Part shown: in pieces, positions 27,351 to 37,075 of the stretch
Numbering within the stretch: position 1 is the first letter of the stretch
Layout: each line of letters starts with the position of its first letter
Assembly (NCBI GenBank): GCA_002869015.1
Contig: PKTT01000065.1
Location: forward strand, 1 to 64,000
Direction: 5' to 3'
Source: Deltaproteobacteria bacterium
Lineage (GTDB): Bacteria; Desulfobacterota; Deferrisomatia; Deferrisomatales; BM512
Length of the DNA: 64,000 bases
Notes under the pieces: generated by a model
Seen by the model: the letters and a program-made list of their open reading frames with translations, nothing else
Told to the model about the DNA's origin: nothing
The model's database searches: none
Made by a program: the position numbers and the translations under genes

Positions 27351-28472
27351 ATGGAACTCAATGCGGTTCTCAAGGCAGCTGTTGACGCAAACGCCTCGGA
27401 CATTCACCTGAAAGCAGGGCTGCCCCCGATTTTCAGGTCAAACTCAGCCCTTAGACCATATAAGGCTGTTGGGCGGCTTACTCCCGATGTCCTTGCGTCG
27501 CTTGCCGAGGAGCTGATGAACGCCGGACAGCGTGACTCCTTTGAGCGAAACAGGGAGATCGATATGGGTTACGGCGTTGCGGGTCTTGGGCGCTTTCGCC
27601 TCAATATCTTTCAGCAGCGCGGCTCCATAGGGATGGTTTTCAGGGTCATCCCAACCGAGGTGAAAACCGTGCGGCAGCTGGCTTTACCGAAAGTCGTCGA
27701 GACTTTGGCAGAGGAGCAGCGCGGGCTCATCCTGGTTACCGGGACCACCGGCTCCGGCAAATCAACTACTTTGGCGGCGATGATAGATCACATCAACGCC
27801 AGCCGCACAAGCCACGTGATGACAATTGAGGACCCAATCGAGTTCTTGCACCGCGACAAAAAATCTATAATCAATCAGCGCGAGGTGGGCTTTGATACCC
27901 ATAGCTTCTCCGGTGCATTGAAATCAGCTTTAAGGCAGGACCCCGATGTGATACTCGTCGGTGAGATGCGCGACTTTGAGACTATAGAGACAGCGTTGGT
28001 AGCGGCGGAGACGGGCCATCTGGTTCTCTCTACTCTGCATACGGTGGACGCAGGTGAGACAATCAACCGAATCATCTCCGTCTTTCCCCCCTATCAGCAA
28101 AAGCAGGTTCGCTTGCAGCTAGCCTCCATAATCAAAGGAATAGTATCACAGCGCCTAGTGAACAGGGCAGATGGCAAGGGGCGCGTGCCCGCCGTTGAGG
28201 TCATGGTATCCACCTCAAGGATAAGGGAGTGCATCGAATCTCCCGAAAAGACAAAAGAGATAACTACCGCCATTTCCGAGGGCTATACGACTTACAAGAT
28301 GCAAACCTTTGACCAGTCGCTTTTGGGACTATTACAGTCGAAGCTAATAACTTACAAGGAGGCATTGCGCCAATCCTCCAACCCCGACGACCTTGCGCTA
28401 AAGGTCTCCGGTATAAGCTCGACACACGACAGCCGCTGGGAGCCTTTCGAGGGGCAATCGGGCAAAAAATAA
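27351..28472 (+). CDS. pilT: Type IV pilus retraction ATPase PilT (copy 1)
   Basis: A hexameric secretion ATPase powering pilus retraction, 373 residues. Walker A GTTGSGKSTT, the Asp box SHVMTIEDPIEF, Walker B RQDPDVILVGEMRD and the His box TGHLVLSTLHT are intact, and AIRAGR-like helix residues are replaced by KMQTFDQSLL. It is three bases after recA. A second PilT-type gene lies at 39262-40359 on the other strand. Confidence 0.94.
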   Translation: MELNAVLKAAVDANASDIHLKAGLPPIFRSNSALRPYKAVGRLTPDVLASLAEELMNAGQRDSFERNREIDMGYGVAGLGRFRLNIFQQRGSIGMVFRVIPTEVKTVRQLALPKVVETLAEEQRGLILVTGTTGSGKSTTLAAMIDHINASRTSHVMTIEDPIEFLHRDKKSIINQREVGFDTHSFSGALKSALRQDPDVILVGEMRDFETIETALVAAETGHLVLSTLHTVDAGETINRIISVFPPYQQKQVRLQLASIIKGIVSQRLVNRADGKGRVPAVEVMVSTSRIRECIESPEKTKEITTAISEGYTTYKMQTFDQSLLGLLQSKLITYKEALRQSSNPDDLALKVSGISSTHDSRWEPFEGQSGKK

Positions 28473-28511
28473 TTAACGATAATTTCTATAGATAAATCGA
28501 GAGGACCACAA

Positions 28512-31160
28512 ATGACCGGAGCAGAAGTCCGGAAGCTCTTTCTGGATTACTTTGAGAAGAAGGGCCACAAGGTTGTCGCCAGCAGCTCCCTTGTGCCGCA
28601 GAACGACCCCACGCTCCTATTTACCAACGCGGGGATGAATCAGTTCAAGAACATCTTCACCGGCGTTGAAAATCGCGATTACAAACGCGCCACAACCTGC
28701 CAGAAGTGCCTTAGGGTCTCGGGTAAGCATAACGACCTTGAGAACGTCGGCCGCACCGCACGCCATCACACCTTTTTTGAGATGTTGGGCAACTTCAGCT
28801 TTGGAGATTATTTCAAGCGGGACGCCATCATTTTTGGCTGGGAGTTTCTAACCGAGGTAGTCGGCCTTGATAAAGATCGCTTATGGGTAACCATCTTTGA
28901 TGATGACGACGAGGCGGATACCCTCTGGCGCGAGCTAACACCGGTCCCCCCTGAGCGAATAATACGTTGCGGCGAGAAAGACAACTTTTGGGCCATGGGC
29001 GATACAGGCCCATGTGGGCCTTGCAGCGAGATACACTTTGACCAGGGCCCGGGTATATACCCCTGCCCGGACCCGGAAAATTGCGGCCCGGAGTGCGACT
29101 GCGACAGATATCTTGAGCTTTGGAACCTTGTCTTTATGCAGTTCGAGAGGGATGCCTCCGGCACTCTTAACCCCCTGCCCAAACCCTCAATTGATACCGG
29201 GATGGGGCTTGAGCGCATTACCTCCGTGGTGCAAGGCAAGCTCAACAATTACGATACTGACCTCTTTAGCCCGCTTATTGATTTTACAGCCAATTTGGCT
29301 GGTACTAAGTATGGGGCCTCTGAGGACTCCGACGTTAGCCTACGCGTCATAGCCGACCATATACGTTCGGCTGTATTCCTTATTGGTGACGGCATCCTTC
29401 CCTCCAATGAGGGGCGAGGTTACGTGTTGAGGCGAGTTATGCGCCGGGCAATGCGGCACGGGAGACTTCTTGGCTTCACGGAGCCCTTCTTCCACGAGGT
29501 CGCAGGGGTCGTTATCACCTCTATGGAGGAGAGCTACCCTGATTTGGCCGATAAACGTGACTATGTAGCCAAGGTCATTCTGCATGAGGAGGAGCGCTTT
29601 ATACGCACCCTCGACCGCGGCCTTCAGCTCCTTGAGTCCGAGGTTGAAAAGGTGGAGGCTGCGGGCAGCGGCGTCCTCCCCGGCGAGGTTATTTTTCGCC
29701 TTTATGACACCTACGGTTTCCCGGTAGATTTAACTGCGGATATCGTTGTCGACAGGGGCATTGTATTAGATGAAGCGGGCTTTGAGGCTGAGATGGAGGC
29801 GCAGCGGGAGAAGGCGAGGAGCGCCTGGAAGGGCTCAGGGGAGGAGGCCGTTAGCAGCGCTTACAGAGAGCTCGTAGAGGGGGGCCACCGCGTTACCTTC
29901 ACAGGTTATGATCTCCTTGAGAATGAAACTGAAGTGAAGGCGCTCATTGTGGACGGATCCATTGTTGATGAAGCCGCTGAAGGGGCCTTAGTGGAGCTTA
30001 TCCTCGGCGAGTCGCCTTTCTACGGAGAGAGCGGCGGGCAGATGGGCGATACAGGCGTCGTTACCGGCGAAGGCTTCAAGGTAAAGGTAACAACCGCTCA
30101 AAAGCCTTTGGACGGCCTTATTGTACTCCATGGTGAAGTAACGGAGGGCAAAGCCTCTGTAGGCGCTAAAGTACATGCGAAGGTGAAAAGCGGCGAGCGC
30201 TTTGCCACAGCGCAAAACCACTCCGCTACCCACCTCATGCATGCTGCACTCCAGGAGGTCTTGGGGGACCATGTAAAACAGGCTGGCTCCCTTGTTGGAC
30301 CGGATAGACTCCGCTTTGACTTCTCCCACTTCGCGCCCATGACTAAGGAGGAGATTCGCAAAGTTGAGGAGTTGGTCAATGTTTGGGCCGCTAAAAATGA
30401 CCCCATCTCTGTCTCAGAAGAGAATTATGACGCCGCCGTAAAGAAAGGAGTAAAGGCCCTCTTCGGTGAGAAGTATGGTGACAAGGTCCGCGTGGTTAAG
30501 ATGGGAGAGGTTTCTGCCGAGCTATGCGGGGGCACCCACGCATCCTCAACTGGAGAAATAGGCCTTTTTAAGATACTTTCTGAGGCAGGCGTAGCCGCCG
30601 GGGTAAGGCGTATTGAGGCAGCTACCGGTGAGCGGGCACTTTCGGCTATGTGGGATACCGAGGATAAGCTGGATGCTGTCGCTTCGGCGCTCAAATCTTC
30701 CCCCGACGAGGCGGCTGAACGCATAAAGAAGATACAAGCCGCAATGAGAGAACAAGAAAAAGAGATAACATCGCTACGTGGACAGCTTGCAAGCGGCACT
30801 TCAAGGGATATCCTTTCAGAGAAGCGTGAGATTGCAGGTGTGGATGTTCTTGCAGCCCGCGCTCCGGTTTCAGACGCTAAGGGCATCAGGGAATTCGCCG
30901 ATACCCTGCGGGACCGCATGAAGAGCGGCATCTTTGCCCTAGGCGCCGAGGCGGATGGTAAGGCGGTGCTGCTTGTGGGTGTTACCGCCGACTTGACCGC
31001 AAAGGTCAAGGCTGGCGAGTTGATCCGCCCCATCGCGGAAGTTGTTGGCGGTCGTGGAGGAGGAAAGCCCGAGCTGGCTCAGGCTGGTGGAAGTGAACCC
31101 GCTAAGCTGGATGAAGCTTTAGCGCTCTTTTATGATGTTGTAGCTAAAGGGCTCGGCTAA
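28512..31160 (+). CDS. alaS: Alanyl-tRNA synthetase
   Basis: A class II synthetase, 882 residues, the usual length. The N-terminal catalytic part starts with the family sequence LFLDYFEKKGHKVVASSSLVPQNDPTLLFTNAGM-type motif (residues 8-41). The editing domain has HSATHLMHAAL and the zinc site CGGTHASSTG, and the C-Ala oligomerisation part ends with GGRGGGKPELAQAGG. The zinc and editing ligands His, His, Cys and His are all present. GAGG lies just before the ATG. Confidence 0.98.
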   Translation: MTGAEVRKLFLDYFEKKGHKVVASSSLVPQNDPTLLFTNAGMNQFKNIFTGVENRDYKRATTCQKCLRVSGKHNDLENVGRTARHHTFFEMLGNFSFGDYFKRDAIIFGWEFLTEVVGLDKDRLWVTIFDDDDEADTLWRELTPVPPERIIRCGEKDNFWAMGDTGPCGPCSEIHFDQGPGIYPCPDPENCGPECDCDRYLELWNLVFMQFERDASGTLNPLPKPSIDTGMGLERITSVVQGKLNNYDTDLFSPLIDFTANLAGTKYGASEDSDVSLRVIADHIRSAVFLIGDGILPSNEGRGYVLRRVMRRAMRHGRLLGFTEPFFHEVAGVVITSMEESYPDLADKRDYVAKVILHEEERFIRTLDRGLQLLESEVEKVEAAGSGVLPGEVIFRLYDTYGFPVDLTADIVVDRGIVLDEAGFEAEMEAQREKARSAWKGSGEEAVSSAYRELVEGGHRVTFTGYDLLENETEVKALIVDGSIVDEAAEGALVELILGESPFYGESGGQMGDTGVVTGEGFKVKVTTAQKPLDGLIVLHGEVTEGKASVGAKVHAKVKSGERFATAQNHSATHLMHAALQEVLGDHVKQAGSLVGPDRLRFDFSHFAPMTKEEIRKVEELVNVWAAKNDPISVSEENYDAAVKKGVKALFGEKYGDKVRVVKMGEVSAELCGGTHASSTGEIGLFKILSEAGVAAGVRRIEAATGERALSAMWDTEDKLDAVASALKSSPDEAAERIKKIQAAMREQEKEITSLRGQLASGTSRDILSEKREIAGVDVLAARAPVSDAKGIREFADTLRDRMKSGIFALGAEADGKAVLLVGVTADLTAKVKAGELIRPIAEVVGGRGGGKPELAQAGGSEPAKLDEALALFYDVVAKGLG

Positions 31161-31183
31161 AGGGATGTAAATGGGAGCAAATT

Positions 31184-31486
31184 ATGATTGAAGTTTTACG
31201 TAAGGCGATGTTGGCTGGTATAGGTGCACTGACGCTTACAGAGGCCAAAGCGCGGTCTATTGTCGACGAGCTGGTAGAGCATGGAAAACTCTCCAAAGAG
31301 GAGGGCGAAGGGCTTGTTGAAGAGCTGTTGGCAAAGGCGGCGGTATCGCGCAAAGAGCTTGAACAGAAAACAACCGAGTTTTTGAAAGAGGGCCTTAAAA
31401 AGATGGACCTCGTAATGCGCAGCGAATTTGATGAGCTAAAGGCCAGGGTAGCGCTCCTTGAGGAGAAGTTAACTAAAGAGAAGTAG
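31184..31486 (+). CDS. Phasin-like coiled-coil protein
   Basis: A 100-residue helical protein. The N-terminus (MIEVLRKAMLAGIGALTLTEAKARSIVDELVEHGKL, residues 1-36) and the C-terminal coiled coil (LKARVALLEEKL) match the phasin/PhaF-like family that coats polyhydroxyalkanoate granules; many members are found without PHA genes nearby. It follows alaS by 23 bases and is followed by a terminator. Confidence 0.7.
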   Translation: MIEVLRKAMLAGIGALTLTEAKARSIVDELVEHGKLSKEEGEGLVEELLAKAAVSRKELEQKTTEFLKEGLKKMDLVMRSEFDELKARVALLEEKLTKEK

Positions 31487-31509
31487 GGTCTTTTTGTGCC
31501 CTTTGATTA

Positions 31510-31545
31510 AAGAAGGCGTCATCTTAGGGTGACGCCTTCTTCTTT
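31510..31545 (+). terminator. Terminator after the phasin-like gene
   Basis: AAGAAGGCGTCA pairs with TGACGCCTTCTT (12 bp) around an 8-base loop, followed by a short T-rich tract. It closes the alaS unit. Confidence 0.8.
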
Positions 31546-31556
31546 GGTGTCAGGTC

Positions 31557-31584
31557 TTGAAGAGCGCTGTTGCTGTGGTAGAAT
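31557..31584 (+). promoter_or_regulatory. Promoter giving an apparently leaderless mRNA
   Basis: TTGAAG (31557-31562), 16 bases, TAGAAT (31579-31584). Seven bases after the -10 box is the A of the ATG at 31591, and no Shine-Dalgarno sequence lies in between. Confidence 0.5.
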
Positions 31585-31590
31585 AAATCC

Positions 31591-32430
31591 ATGACAAGAC
31601 CAGTGAGAGTGGAATTTCCCGGCGCGGTTTACTTCATCACAGCCCGTTCAGTTGGTGGTGAGGCGCTTTTTCGTGGTGATGATGACCGCTCCAGCTTTCT
31701 GTATATTATTTCCCATGTTGTCTCTAGGTACAGTTGGAATGTGTGGGGGTACGCCCTTTTAAAAGGCGAATACCTTCTTTTAATCGAAACCCCTGAGGCT
31801 AATCTTTCCAAAGGCATGCGCCAGCTTGGGGGGCTCTATACCCAACGCTACAATGAAAAGTATGGGCGTAAAGGCAAGCTCTTCAGGGGCAGGTATAAAT
31901 CGCTGCTGGTCGAGCGGGGTGACAAGGTTCTTGAGGTAGTTCGGCACATTGCGCTTGCTCCCGTACGCGCTAAATTATCTACCGGCCCGGAATTTTATAT
32001 CTATTCAAGCCACAGGCCGCTGTCGGGGTTGGCCCGGCGTCCCGAATGGCTAGATGCGGATGGCTTGCTTCAATTTTTCGGTGGTGAAGAACCGGTGAAA
32101 AAATACGCCAACTACATCTATTCTGTGGACGCTGCGGCAACTATTTTGTCAGGTGCCAGACGGCAGCTAGCCCTTGGCGGGGACGAATTGCTTGAAAAAA
32201 GTAGTGAGTTGGCGAGGAAAAAGGTATCAGGCCGTGGGGTTAGGCGCCCATCGCTTGCAAAGTTAAAACGAATTGTCGGGAAAAAATTCAACTCTAAGGA
32301 TGAGCGAAATCTAGCGGTTTATGCTGCTTACGATGAAGGCGGCTACACCCTTGAAGAGATTGGCGAGGCCATTGGCCTCCACTACGCTACCATTAGCCGC
32401 ATAATCAAAAAGGTTGAGGAAGCGAGCTAA
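31591..32430 (+). CDS. Y1 transposase (RAYT)-like protein lacking HUH histidines, with C-terminal HTH
   Basis: A 279-residue protein. The N-terminal part has the Y1/REP-associated tyrosine transposase plan: FPGAVYFITARSVGG, LIETPEANLSKGMRQLGGLYTQRYN, KLFRGRYKSLLVE and RHIALAPVRAKL. Tyr83 of the active site is kept, but where family members read NHYHLLIETP this reads GEYLLLIETP, so Glu60 and Leu62 replace the two metal-binding His. The C-terminus (ERNLAVYAAYDEGGYTLEEIGEAIGL) is a DnaA-C-like helix-turn-helix. No flanking repeats or target duplications were seen. A domesticated DNA-binding role is inferred. Confidence 0.8.
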   Translation: MTRPVRVEFPGAVYFITARSVGGEALFRGDDDRSSFLYIISHVVSRYSWNVWGYALLKGEYLLLIETPEANLSKGMRQLGGLYTQRYNEKYGRKGKLFRGRYKSLLVERGDKVLEVVRHIALAPVRAKLSTGPEFYIYSSHRPLSGLARRPEWLDADGLLQFFGGEEPVKKYANYIYSVDAAATILSGARRQLALGGDELLEKSSELARKKVSGRGVRRPSLAKLKRIVGKKFNSKDERNLAVYAAYDEGGYTLEEIGEAIGLHYATISRIIKKVEEAS

Positions 32431-32452
32431 AGACTAAGCTTTATGAGCGTAA

Positions 32453-32480
32453 AAAAGGCCGCACGAATGTGCGGCCTTTT
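32453..32480. terminator. Bidirectional terminator between RAYT-like gene and rho
   Basis: AAAAGGCCGCAC, GAAT, GTGCGGCCTTTT: 12 bp with flanking A and T tracts, between convergent genes. Confidence 0.9.
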
Positions 32481-32503
32481 CAATTTCTAAGGAGTTGGGC
32501 TCA

Positions 32504-33751
32504 TCAATCGCTCATTGACTCAAAAAATTCCGTGTTGGATTCCGTTCCCTTCATCCTGTCCAAGAGGAACTCCATGGCGTCCTGGGGATTTAGCGCCGAA
32601 AGCACCTTCCTGAGTATCCAAATACGGTTCATCTCCATTTCGTTGAGAATGAGATCCTCTCTTCTGGTGCCGGAACGCTGTATGTCAATGGCTGGGAAGA
32701 CCCGGCGGTCTGCAAGCTTGCGGTCCAGCACAAGCTCCATGTTGCCCGTTCCCTTAAATTCCTCGAAGATGACCTCATCCATTCTGGAGCCGGTGTCAAC
32801 AAGCGCGGTTGCGATGATTGTAAGGCTCCCTCCCTCCTCAATATTACGCGCCGCGCCGAAAAAGCGCTTTGGTTTGTGCAGGGCGTTCGAATCAACGCCG
32901 CCGGAGAGGATTTTGCCGGAGTGCGGTACGACCGTGTTGTAAGCTCGGGCGAGGCGTGTGATTGAGTCTAAGAGTATTACAACGTCTTTGCGGTGCTCAA
33001 CCAGGCGCTTGGCCTTCTCAATGACCATATCCGCCACCTGAACATGCCGCTGTGCCTGCTCATCGAAGGTGGAGGAGATGACCTCGCCCTTGACTGAGCG
33101 CTGCATATCGGTGACCTCTTCGGGTCGCTCATCTATCAGGAGAACTATCTGCTCGATTTCGGGGTGGTTGGCGGTAATGGAGTTGGAAATTTCTTTAAGT
33201 AGGACTGTTTTTCCTGTTCTTGGCGGTGCGACAATCAGTCCGCGTTGCCCCATGCCTACCGGTGAGGTTATGTCCATCACTCGCATTGTGTAGATAGAGG
33301 GCCCCACCTCTAACTTTATGCGCTGGTCAGGGAATATTGGGGTAAGGTTCTCAAAGAGCATCCTGTTTCTGGCCTGCTCAGGGGTGTCGCCATTTATAGT
33401 GGAAACTTTCAGTAGGGCGAAATATCGTTCAGAATCCTTGGGTGGCCTAATCTGACCATTTACTGTATCGCCTGTACGAAGCCCAAAGCGCCTTATCTGG
33501 CTAGGGGAGACGTAGATATCGTCCGGCCCGGGCAGATAGCTGTAGTCTGGTGAGCGGAGAAAGCCGAAACCATCTGGAAGGAGCTCCAGCGTTCCCTCTC
33601 CAAATATGTTCCCATTCTGCTCGGAGGTCGCTTTAAGAATGGCAAAGATTAGATCCTGCCTGCGCAGCCGAGTCGCGCCCTCGATCTCCAGTGATTCCCC
33701 AAGCTCGGTGAGCTCGCTGATAGCTTTTTTCTTGAGTTCTTGCAGATGCAT
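32504..33751 (-). CDS. rho: Transcription termination factor Rho
   Basis: A hexameric RNA-dependent helicase of 415 residues. The N-terminal helical domain is followed by the RNA-binding OB fold ([22 protein letters not shown]), then the RecA-like ATPase with Walker A APPRTGKT and the [13 protein letters not shown] and RLARAYN segments. There is no large insertion. The 235-base gap to coaE upstream holds its leader; I see no clear attenuator. Confidence 0.97.
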   Translation of the reverse strand: MHLQELKKKAISELTELGESLEIEGATRLRRQDLIFAILKATSEQNGNIFGEGTLELLPDGFGFLRSPDYSYLPGPDDIYVSPSQIRRFGLRTGDTVNGQIRPPKDSERYFALLKVSTINGDTPEQARNRMLFENLTPIFPDQRIKLEVGPSIYTMRVMDITSPVGMGQRGLIVAPPRTGKTVLLKEISNSITANHPEIEQIVLLIDERPEEVTDMQRSVKGEVISSTFDEQAQRHVQVADMVIEKAKRLVEHRKDVVILLDSITRLARAYNTVVPHSGKILSGGVDSNALHKPKRFFGAARNIEEGGSLTIIATALVDTGSRMDEVIFEEFKGTGNMELVLDRKLADRRVFPAIDIQRSGTRREDLILNEMEMNRIWILRKVLSALNPQDAMEFLLDRMKGTESNTEFFESMSD

Positions 33752-33986
33752 GGATTAGTGCTCCGGGCTTTTGCGGCCCTCTGTTGTGAAGTTTTTTAAC
33801 ATTAACAATTTAATTGGAAAGAGCTTCTTGGCGGTCGGACGAATCGGTCCTCTTTAGAAGTCTGTTTGAATAAATAACGGTAGCTTTTCGCTCTCTATGA
33901 GGCCCCTTCAAGGGATACCGTGAAATTGTGCGGGGAGTGTTTTTGGAATAACTGATTTAAACTATTAGACATCGAACGTTAATTTG

Positions 33987-34643
33987 TCAAGGTTTTTCAG
34001 CCTTAGGATATTTATCGTTGTGTCTAATAATGGCATCTACGAAACTTTCAACCTCGGCCTCAAGGTCTTCACGTGAGCCGTTATTATCTATCACCCAATC
34101 GCTTCTCTTCGCTTTCTCATCGATATCTAGCTGCGCGGCAATTCGAGCCTTGGCCTGAGCTTCGACCATCGTTGCGCGTGCCATTATTCTTCCAAGCTGA
34201 AGGGCAGCGGCGGTATGTACAACAACCACCAAGTCGAATTGTTTCTCCATACCCGTCTCATAGAGTAGCGGCACATCATAGACCGCGAATCCAACGGTGG
34301 AGCTTTCAAGAAGACGGGTAAATTCCGAGCTTGCCTCTGCAGAGACCCGTGGATGAACTATTGCGTTTAGGTCGGCTAGGGCCTGAGGGTTTTCAAATAC
34401 TACTTTAGCTAATGACTCTCTGTTGAGAGTGCCGTCCGGGTTGATGACGTTTTTGCCAAAACGATTTCGTATTTCATTTAGGGCGGGCTGTCCAGGGGAA
34501 ACCACACGCTTAGCAAGTTCGTCGGCGTCTATAACGGGCACCCCAAGCCCTCTTAGTATATTTGCGGCCGTTGACTTCCCTGTTCCAATGGAGCCGGTAA
34601 GCCCAATCCGTTTAATTTTATGGTTGGGTAAAGATTTATTCAC
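33987..34643 (-). CDS. coaE: Dephospho-CoA kinase
   Basis: The last step of coenzyme A synthesis. P-loop GSIGTGKST, the VIDADELAKRVV substrate segment and HPRVS are in place; 218 residues. I choose GTG 34643, with GGAG 6 bases upstream; a TTG at 34655 is also in frame. Either start overlaps the pgeF stop, so the two are coupled. Confidence 0.93.
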   Translation of the reverse strand: MNKSLPNHKIKRIGLTGSIGTGKSTAANILRGLGVPVIDADELAKRVVSPGQPALNEIRNRFGKNVINPDGTLNRESLAKVVFENPQALADLNAIVHPRVSAEASSEFTRLLESSTVGFAVYDVPLLYETGMEKQFDLVVVVHTAAALQLGRIMARATMVEAQAKARIAAQLDIDEKAKRSDWVIDNNGSREDLEAEVESFVDAIIRHNDKYPKAEKP

Positions 34644-35361
34644 CCCTGACTCCAATGAATGAGCACATCCGCTCCTTCTCGCCTGAGCGCCGGTGTGAGA
34701 AAAATGAGCTATCCTCGCAAAGGGTGCAGAGACCTGTATCCTCGATACTATCCTCCGCTACTCCTCCATTCAAAAGCTGGCCCTTAACCAGCGATGGGAG
34801 GTCCAGGTAGAATTTACCCCCATCGGCTGGTTTTAGATAACTATCATCAACCATCTTCTCAAACTCAGCACCGACTTCAAAGCAGCACGGGCCGAGCGCA
34901 GGTCCAATAGCACATAGCAAGTTGCCGGTGTTGACTCCAATGGACTGAAAGAGGTCAAGCGCTGAGGGCACTATTTCAGCGAGCGTGCTTCTCCAACCGC
35001 AATGGAGCGCGGCTAAATGCTTAGTGATAGGGTCAAAGAGCAGCAAGGGCAGACAGTCAGCGGTTTTGATGCCGTAAAGCACTCCAGCTACGCCCTCTCC
35101 GAACCAGCCGTCACCCTCAGGAAGGTGGCGCATCTCAGAGGTGCGGATGATCTCTTTGCCGTGGACCTGCGTCAAAAGTCTAAGCTCTTGCATGCCCGTT
35201 TGTCTGAGGAGTCTGGATGAGGTGTTTTCGTCGAGTATGTTGCCGGCGTTTCTGGTGGTGAAGCCGTGGATTAGCCCGATTTGTCCTGACAGGGAGGACG
35301 CATGTATAATTGCTCCATCTTCAAAGGAGCGCTTTACGTGTATCTTTTTAAAATGAGACAT
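34636..35361 (-). CDS. pgeF: Peptidoglycan editing factor / purine nucleoside phosphorylase (YfiH family)
   Basis: A multicopper-polyphenol-oxidase-like fold (DUF152), 241 residues. Members remove mis-incorporated L-Ser from peptidoglycan precursors or act on purine nucleosides. The zinc site residues His and Cys are seen in TQVHGKEI, ADCLPLLLFDP and ALHCGWRST. Its 5' end overlaps the divergent DUF3108 gene by 24 bases. Confidence 0.92.
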   Translation of the reverse strand: MSHFKKIHVKRSFEDGAIIHASSLSGQIGLIHGFTTRNAGNILDENTSSRLLRQTGMQELRLLTQVHGKEIIRTSEMRHLPEGDGWFGEGVAGVLYGIKTADCLPLLLFDPITKHLAALHCGWRSTLAEIVPSALDLFQSIGVNTGNLLCAIGPALGPCCFEVGAEFEKMVDDSYLKPADGGKFYLDLPSLVKGQLLNGGVAEDSIEDTGLCTLCEDSSFFSHRRSGEKERMCSFIGVRGE

Positions 35362-36156
35362 TTAATAGCTTTCGTCCCTCTCGCGCTTTACCTTTTGTTG
35401 TTTTTTGCGCCCACCATTAATGCCGCGCCTAACACCTTGAGGTTGGCGGAACTTTCAGGTGAGCTTCTTCATTATGACATAAAGTGGTCTGGAATGTCCG
35501 CTGGAGAAGCTACAATGAAGGTTTCCACCGAGGGAAGAAATCTTCGCTTTACCACCACAGCTAAAACCGGCTCCAAGGTCTCCTGGCTTTACCCGCTCGA
35601 TATCCGTTACGAGTCTGTCATTAACGGTAAAAATTTTTCCGCCATTTCCTACCTGAAAAAGGGAAAGGAGGGTTACGGAGACCCCCACGAACGGTTGGTG
35701 CTCTTTGACCACGATGAGGGTGTAACTAGATATATAAAGGATGGCAAGCTAAGAAAAACGATTGAGGTGAGCAGCTTTGCCTACGATCCCATCTCTGTAA
35801 TTTACGCGATCAGGGTTATGGAGATACCGGAGGTAGGGGGCGTCATACCCATTGAGGTCAGCGATGGTAAGAAGATGGCTTCCGGGACCGTTACCGTGGC
35901 CGGAAGAGAGCGAATAAAGGTGCCGGCAGGTGAGTTTGACGCTGTAAGGGTTACGCCGAGGATGGATGGCGTTAAAGGGCTTTTTGGGGATGGTTCTTCG
36001 ATGAGCGTCTGGCTGGCTGAGGATGATGATCGGCGCATCCTCAAGATAGAGACCAGCGTCGCAGTAGGCGCCTTTGTTGCAGTCCTTGCTAAGGTGATAG
36101 ATCCCGAAGAGAACCCCCTAGATCTTCAATCAGCGAGCGGAGCCGCGGTGGAATAG
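35338..36156 (+). CDS. Exported DUF3108-family protein
   Basis: A 272-residue exported protein of the DUF3108 family, function unknown. The signal peptide is LIAFVPLALYLLLFFAPTINA. The beta-rich body has ELLHYDIKWSGMSAGEATM, typical of the family, and ends near VWLAEDDDRRIL. GTG 35338 is chosen because AAAGGAG lies 8 bases upstream, inside the pgeF coding region; ATG 35353 has no site. The 3' end overlaps rluD by 68 bases on the other strand. Confidence 0.82.
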   Translation: MYLFKMRHLIAFVPLALYLLLFFAPTINAAPNTLRLAELSGELLHYDIKWSGMSAGEATMKVSTEGRNLRFTTTAKTGSKVSWLYPLDIRYESVINGKNFSAISYLKKGKEGYGDPHERLVLFDHDEGVTRYIKDGKLRKTIEVSSFAYDPISVIYAIRVMEIPEVGGVIPIEVSDGKKMASGTVTVAGRERIKVPAGEFDAVRVTPRMDGVKGLFGDGSSMSVWLAEDDDRRILKIETSVAVGAFVAVLAKVIDPEENPLDLQSASGAAVE

Positions 36157-37075
36157 GGGCTGTGATATCAAGAAGCTTACCGGTGGCAGGGTGGGTGAAG
36201 GAGACCTGCCATGCGTGGAGCGCCTGAGCATGCTCCCTCAATAGACGCTGTCGGATAACCTTATCCATTATCCCTCTTGCCCGGGCAGCGCCACCATAAA
36301 GTGGGTCTCCGACAACGGGATGCCCTGCCTCCGCCATGTGAACCCTTATCTGGTGAGTGCGCCCTGTCTCAATTTCTACTTTCAGTAGAGTAGCCCCGTT
36401 TAGAGAGACAATAGACCGCCAATGAGTCACGGCACGCTTCCCACGCTGGTTAGCCCCTGACATCTTCTTTCGCTCAGTTGGGTGACGCCCTATGGGGCTA
36501 TCAATTGTTCCGCTGCCCTCCATCTTGCCCAATACCACCGCAAGATAAACCTTTCTGACTTCACGGTTTTTAAAGCTCTTCTGTAGTTTCTGATGTGTTG
36601 CATCATCCTTGGCAACAAGAATCACTCCGCTTGTATCTTTGTCCAGGCGGTGAACAATGCCAGGGCGGCTCACTCCTCCGATCCCGGACAAATCTTTAAC
36701 ATGGTATAAAAGGGCGTTGACGAGGGTGCCGGAGCGATTCCCAGGGGCCGGATGAACTACCAGCCCAGCCGGCTTAGCTACCGCGAGGAGGTGCTCATCT
36801 TCATATAGGATATCCAGCGCCATCTCCTCGGCAGCAGCCTCGGCGGGTTCAGGCGAGGGAATCTTTACACGTATCTTTGCGCCGGGTTGTAGCTTCTTTG
36901 AGGGCCTTGCAGAGTCACCATTGACAGTTACAAGCCCATCTTCAATAAGCTTTTTCAACCTGGAGCGACTCAGCTCGGGCGCTCGCTGTGACAGAAATGT
37001 GTCAAGCCGCTCACCCATAGTGTCGCAGAGAAATTCCAAAATTTTCTCTTCTATCAATCCAGTGCCTTCACCCAT
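36089..37075 (-). CDS. rluD: 23S rRNA pseudouridine synthase RluD-type
   Basis: A 328-residue RluA-family enzyme with an S4 RNA-binding domain (about 20-75, RLDTFLSQRAPELSRSRLKKLI) and the catalytic motif HRLDKDTSGV with its Asp. GRTHQIRVHMAEAGHPVVGDPLYGG is typical for RluD, which modifies helix 69. No good ribosome-binding site precedes ATG 37075; ATG 37018 is the alternative. Confidence 0.92.
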   Translation of the reverse strand: MGEGTGLIEEKILEFLCDTMGERLDTFLSQRAPELSRSRLKKLIEDGLVTVNGDSARPSKKLQPGAKIRVKIPSPEPAEAAAEEMALDILYEDEHLLAVAKPAGLVVHPAPGNRSGTLVNALLYHVKDLSGIGGVSRPGIVHRLDKDTSGVILVAKDDATHQKLQKSFKNREVRKVYLAVVLGKMEGSGTIDSPIGRHPTERKKMSGANQRGKRAVTHWRSIVSLNGATLLKVEIETGRTHQIRVHMAEAGHPVVGDPLYGGAARARGIMDKVIRQRLLREHAQALHAWQVSFTHPATGKLLDITAPIPPRLRSLIEDLGGSLRDLSP

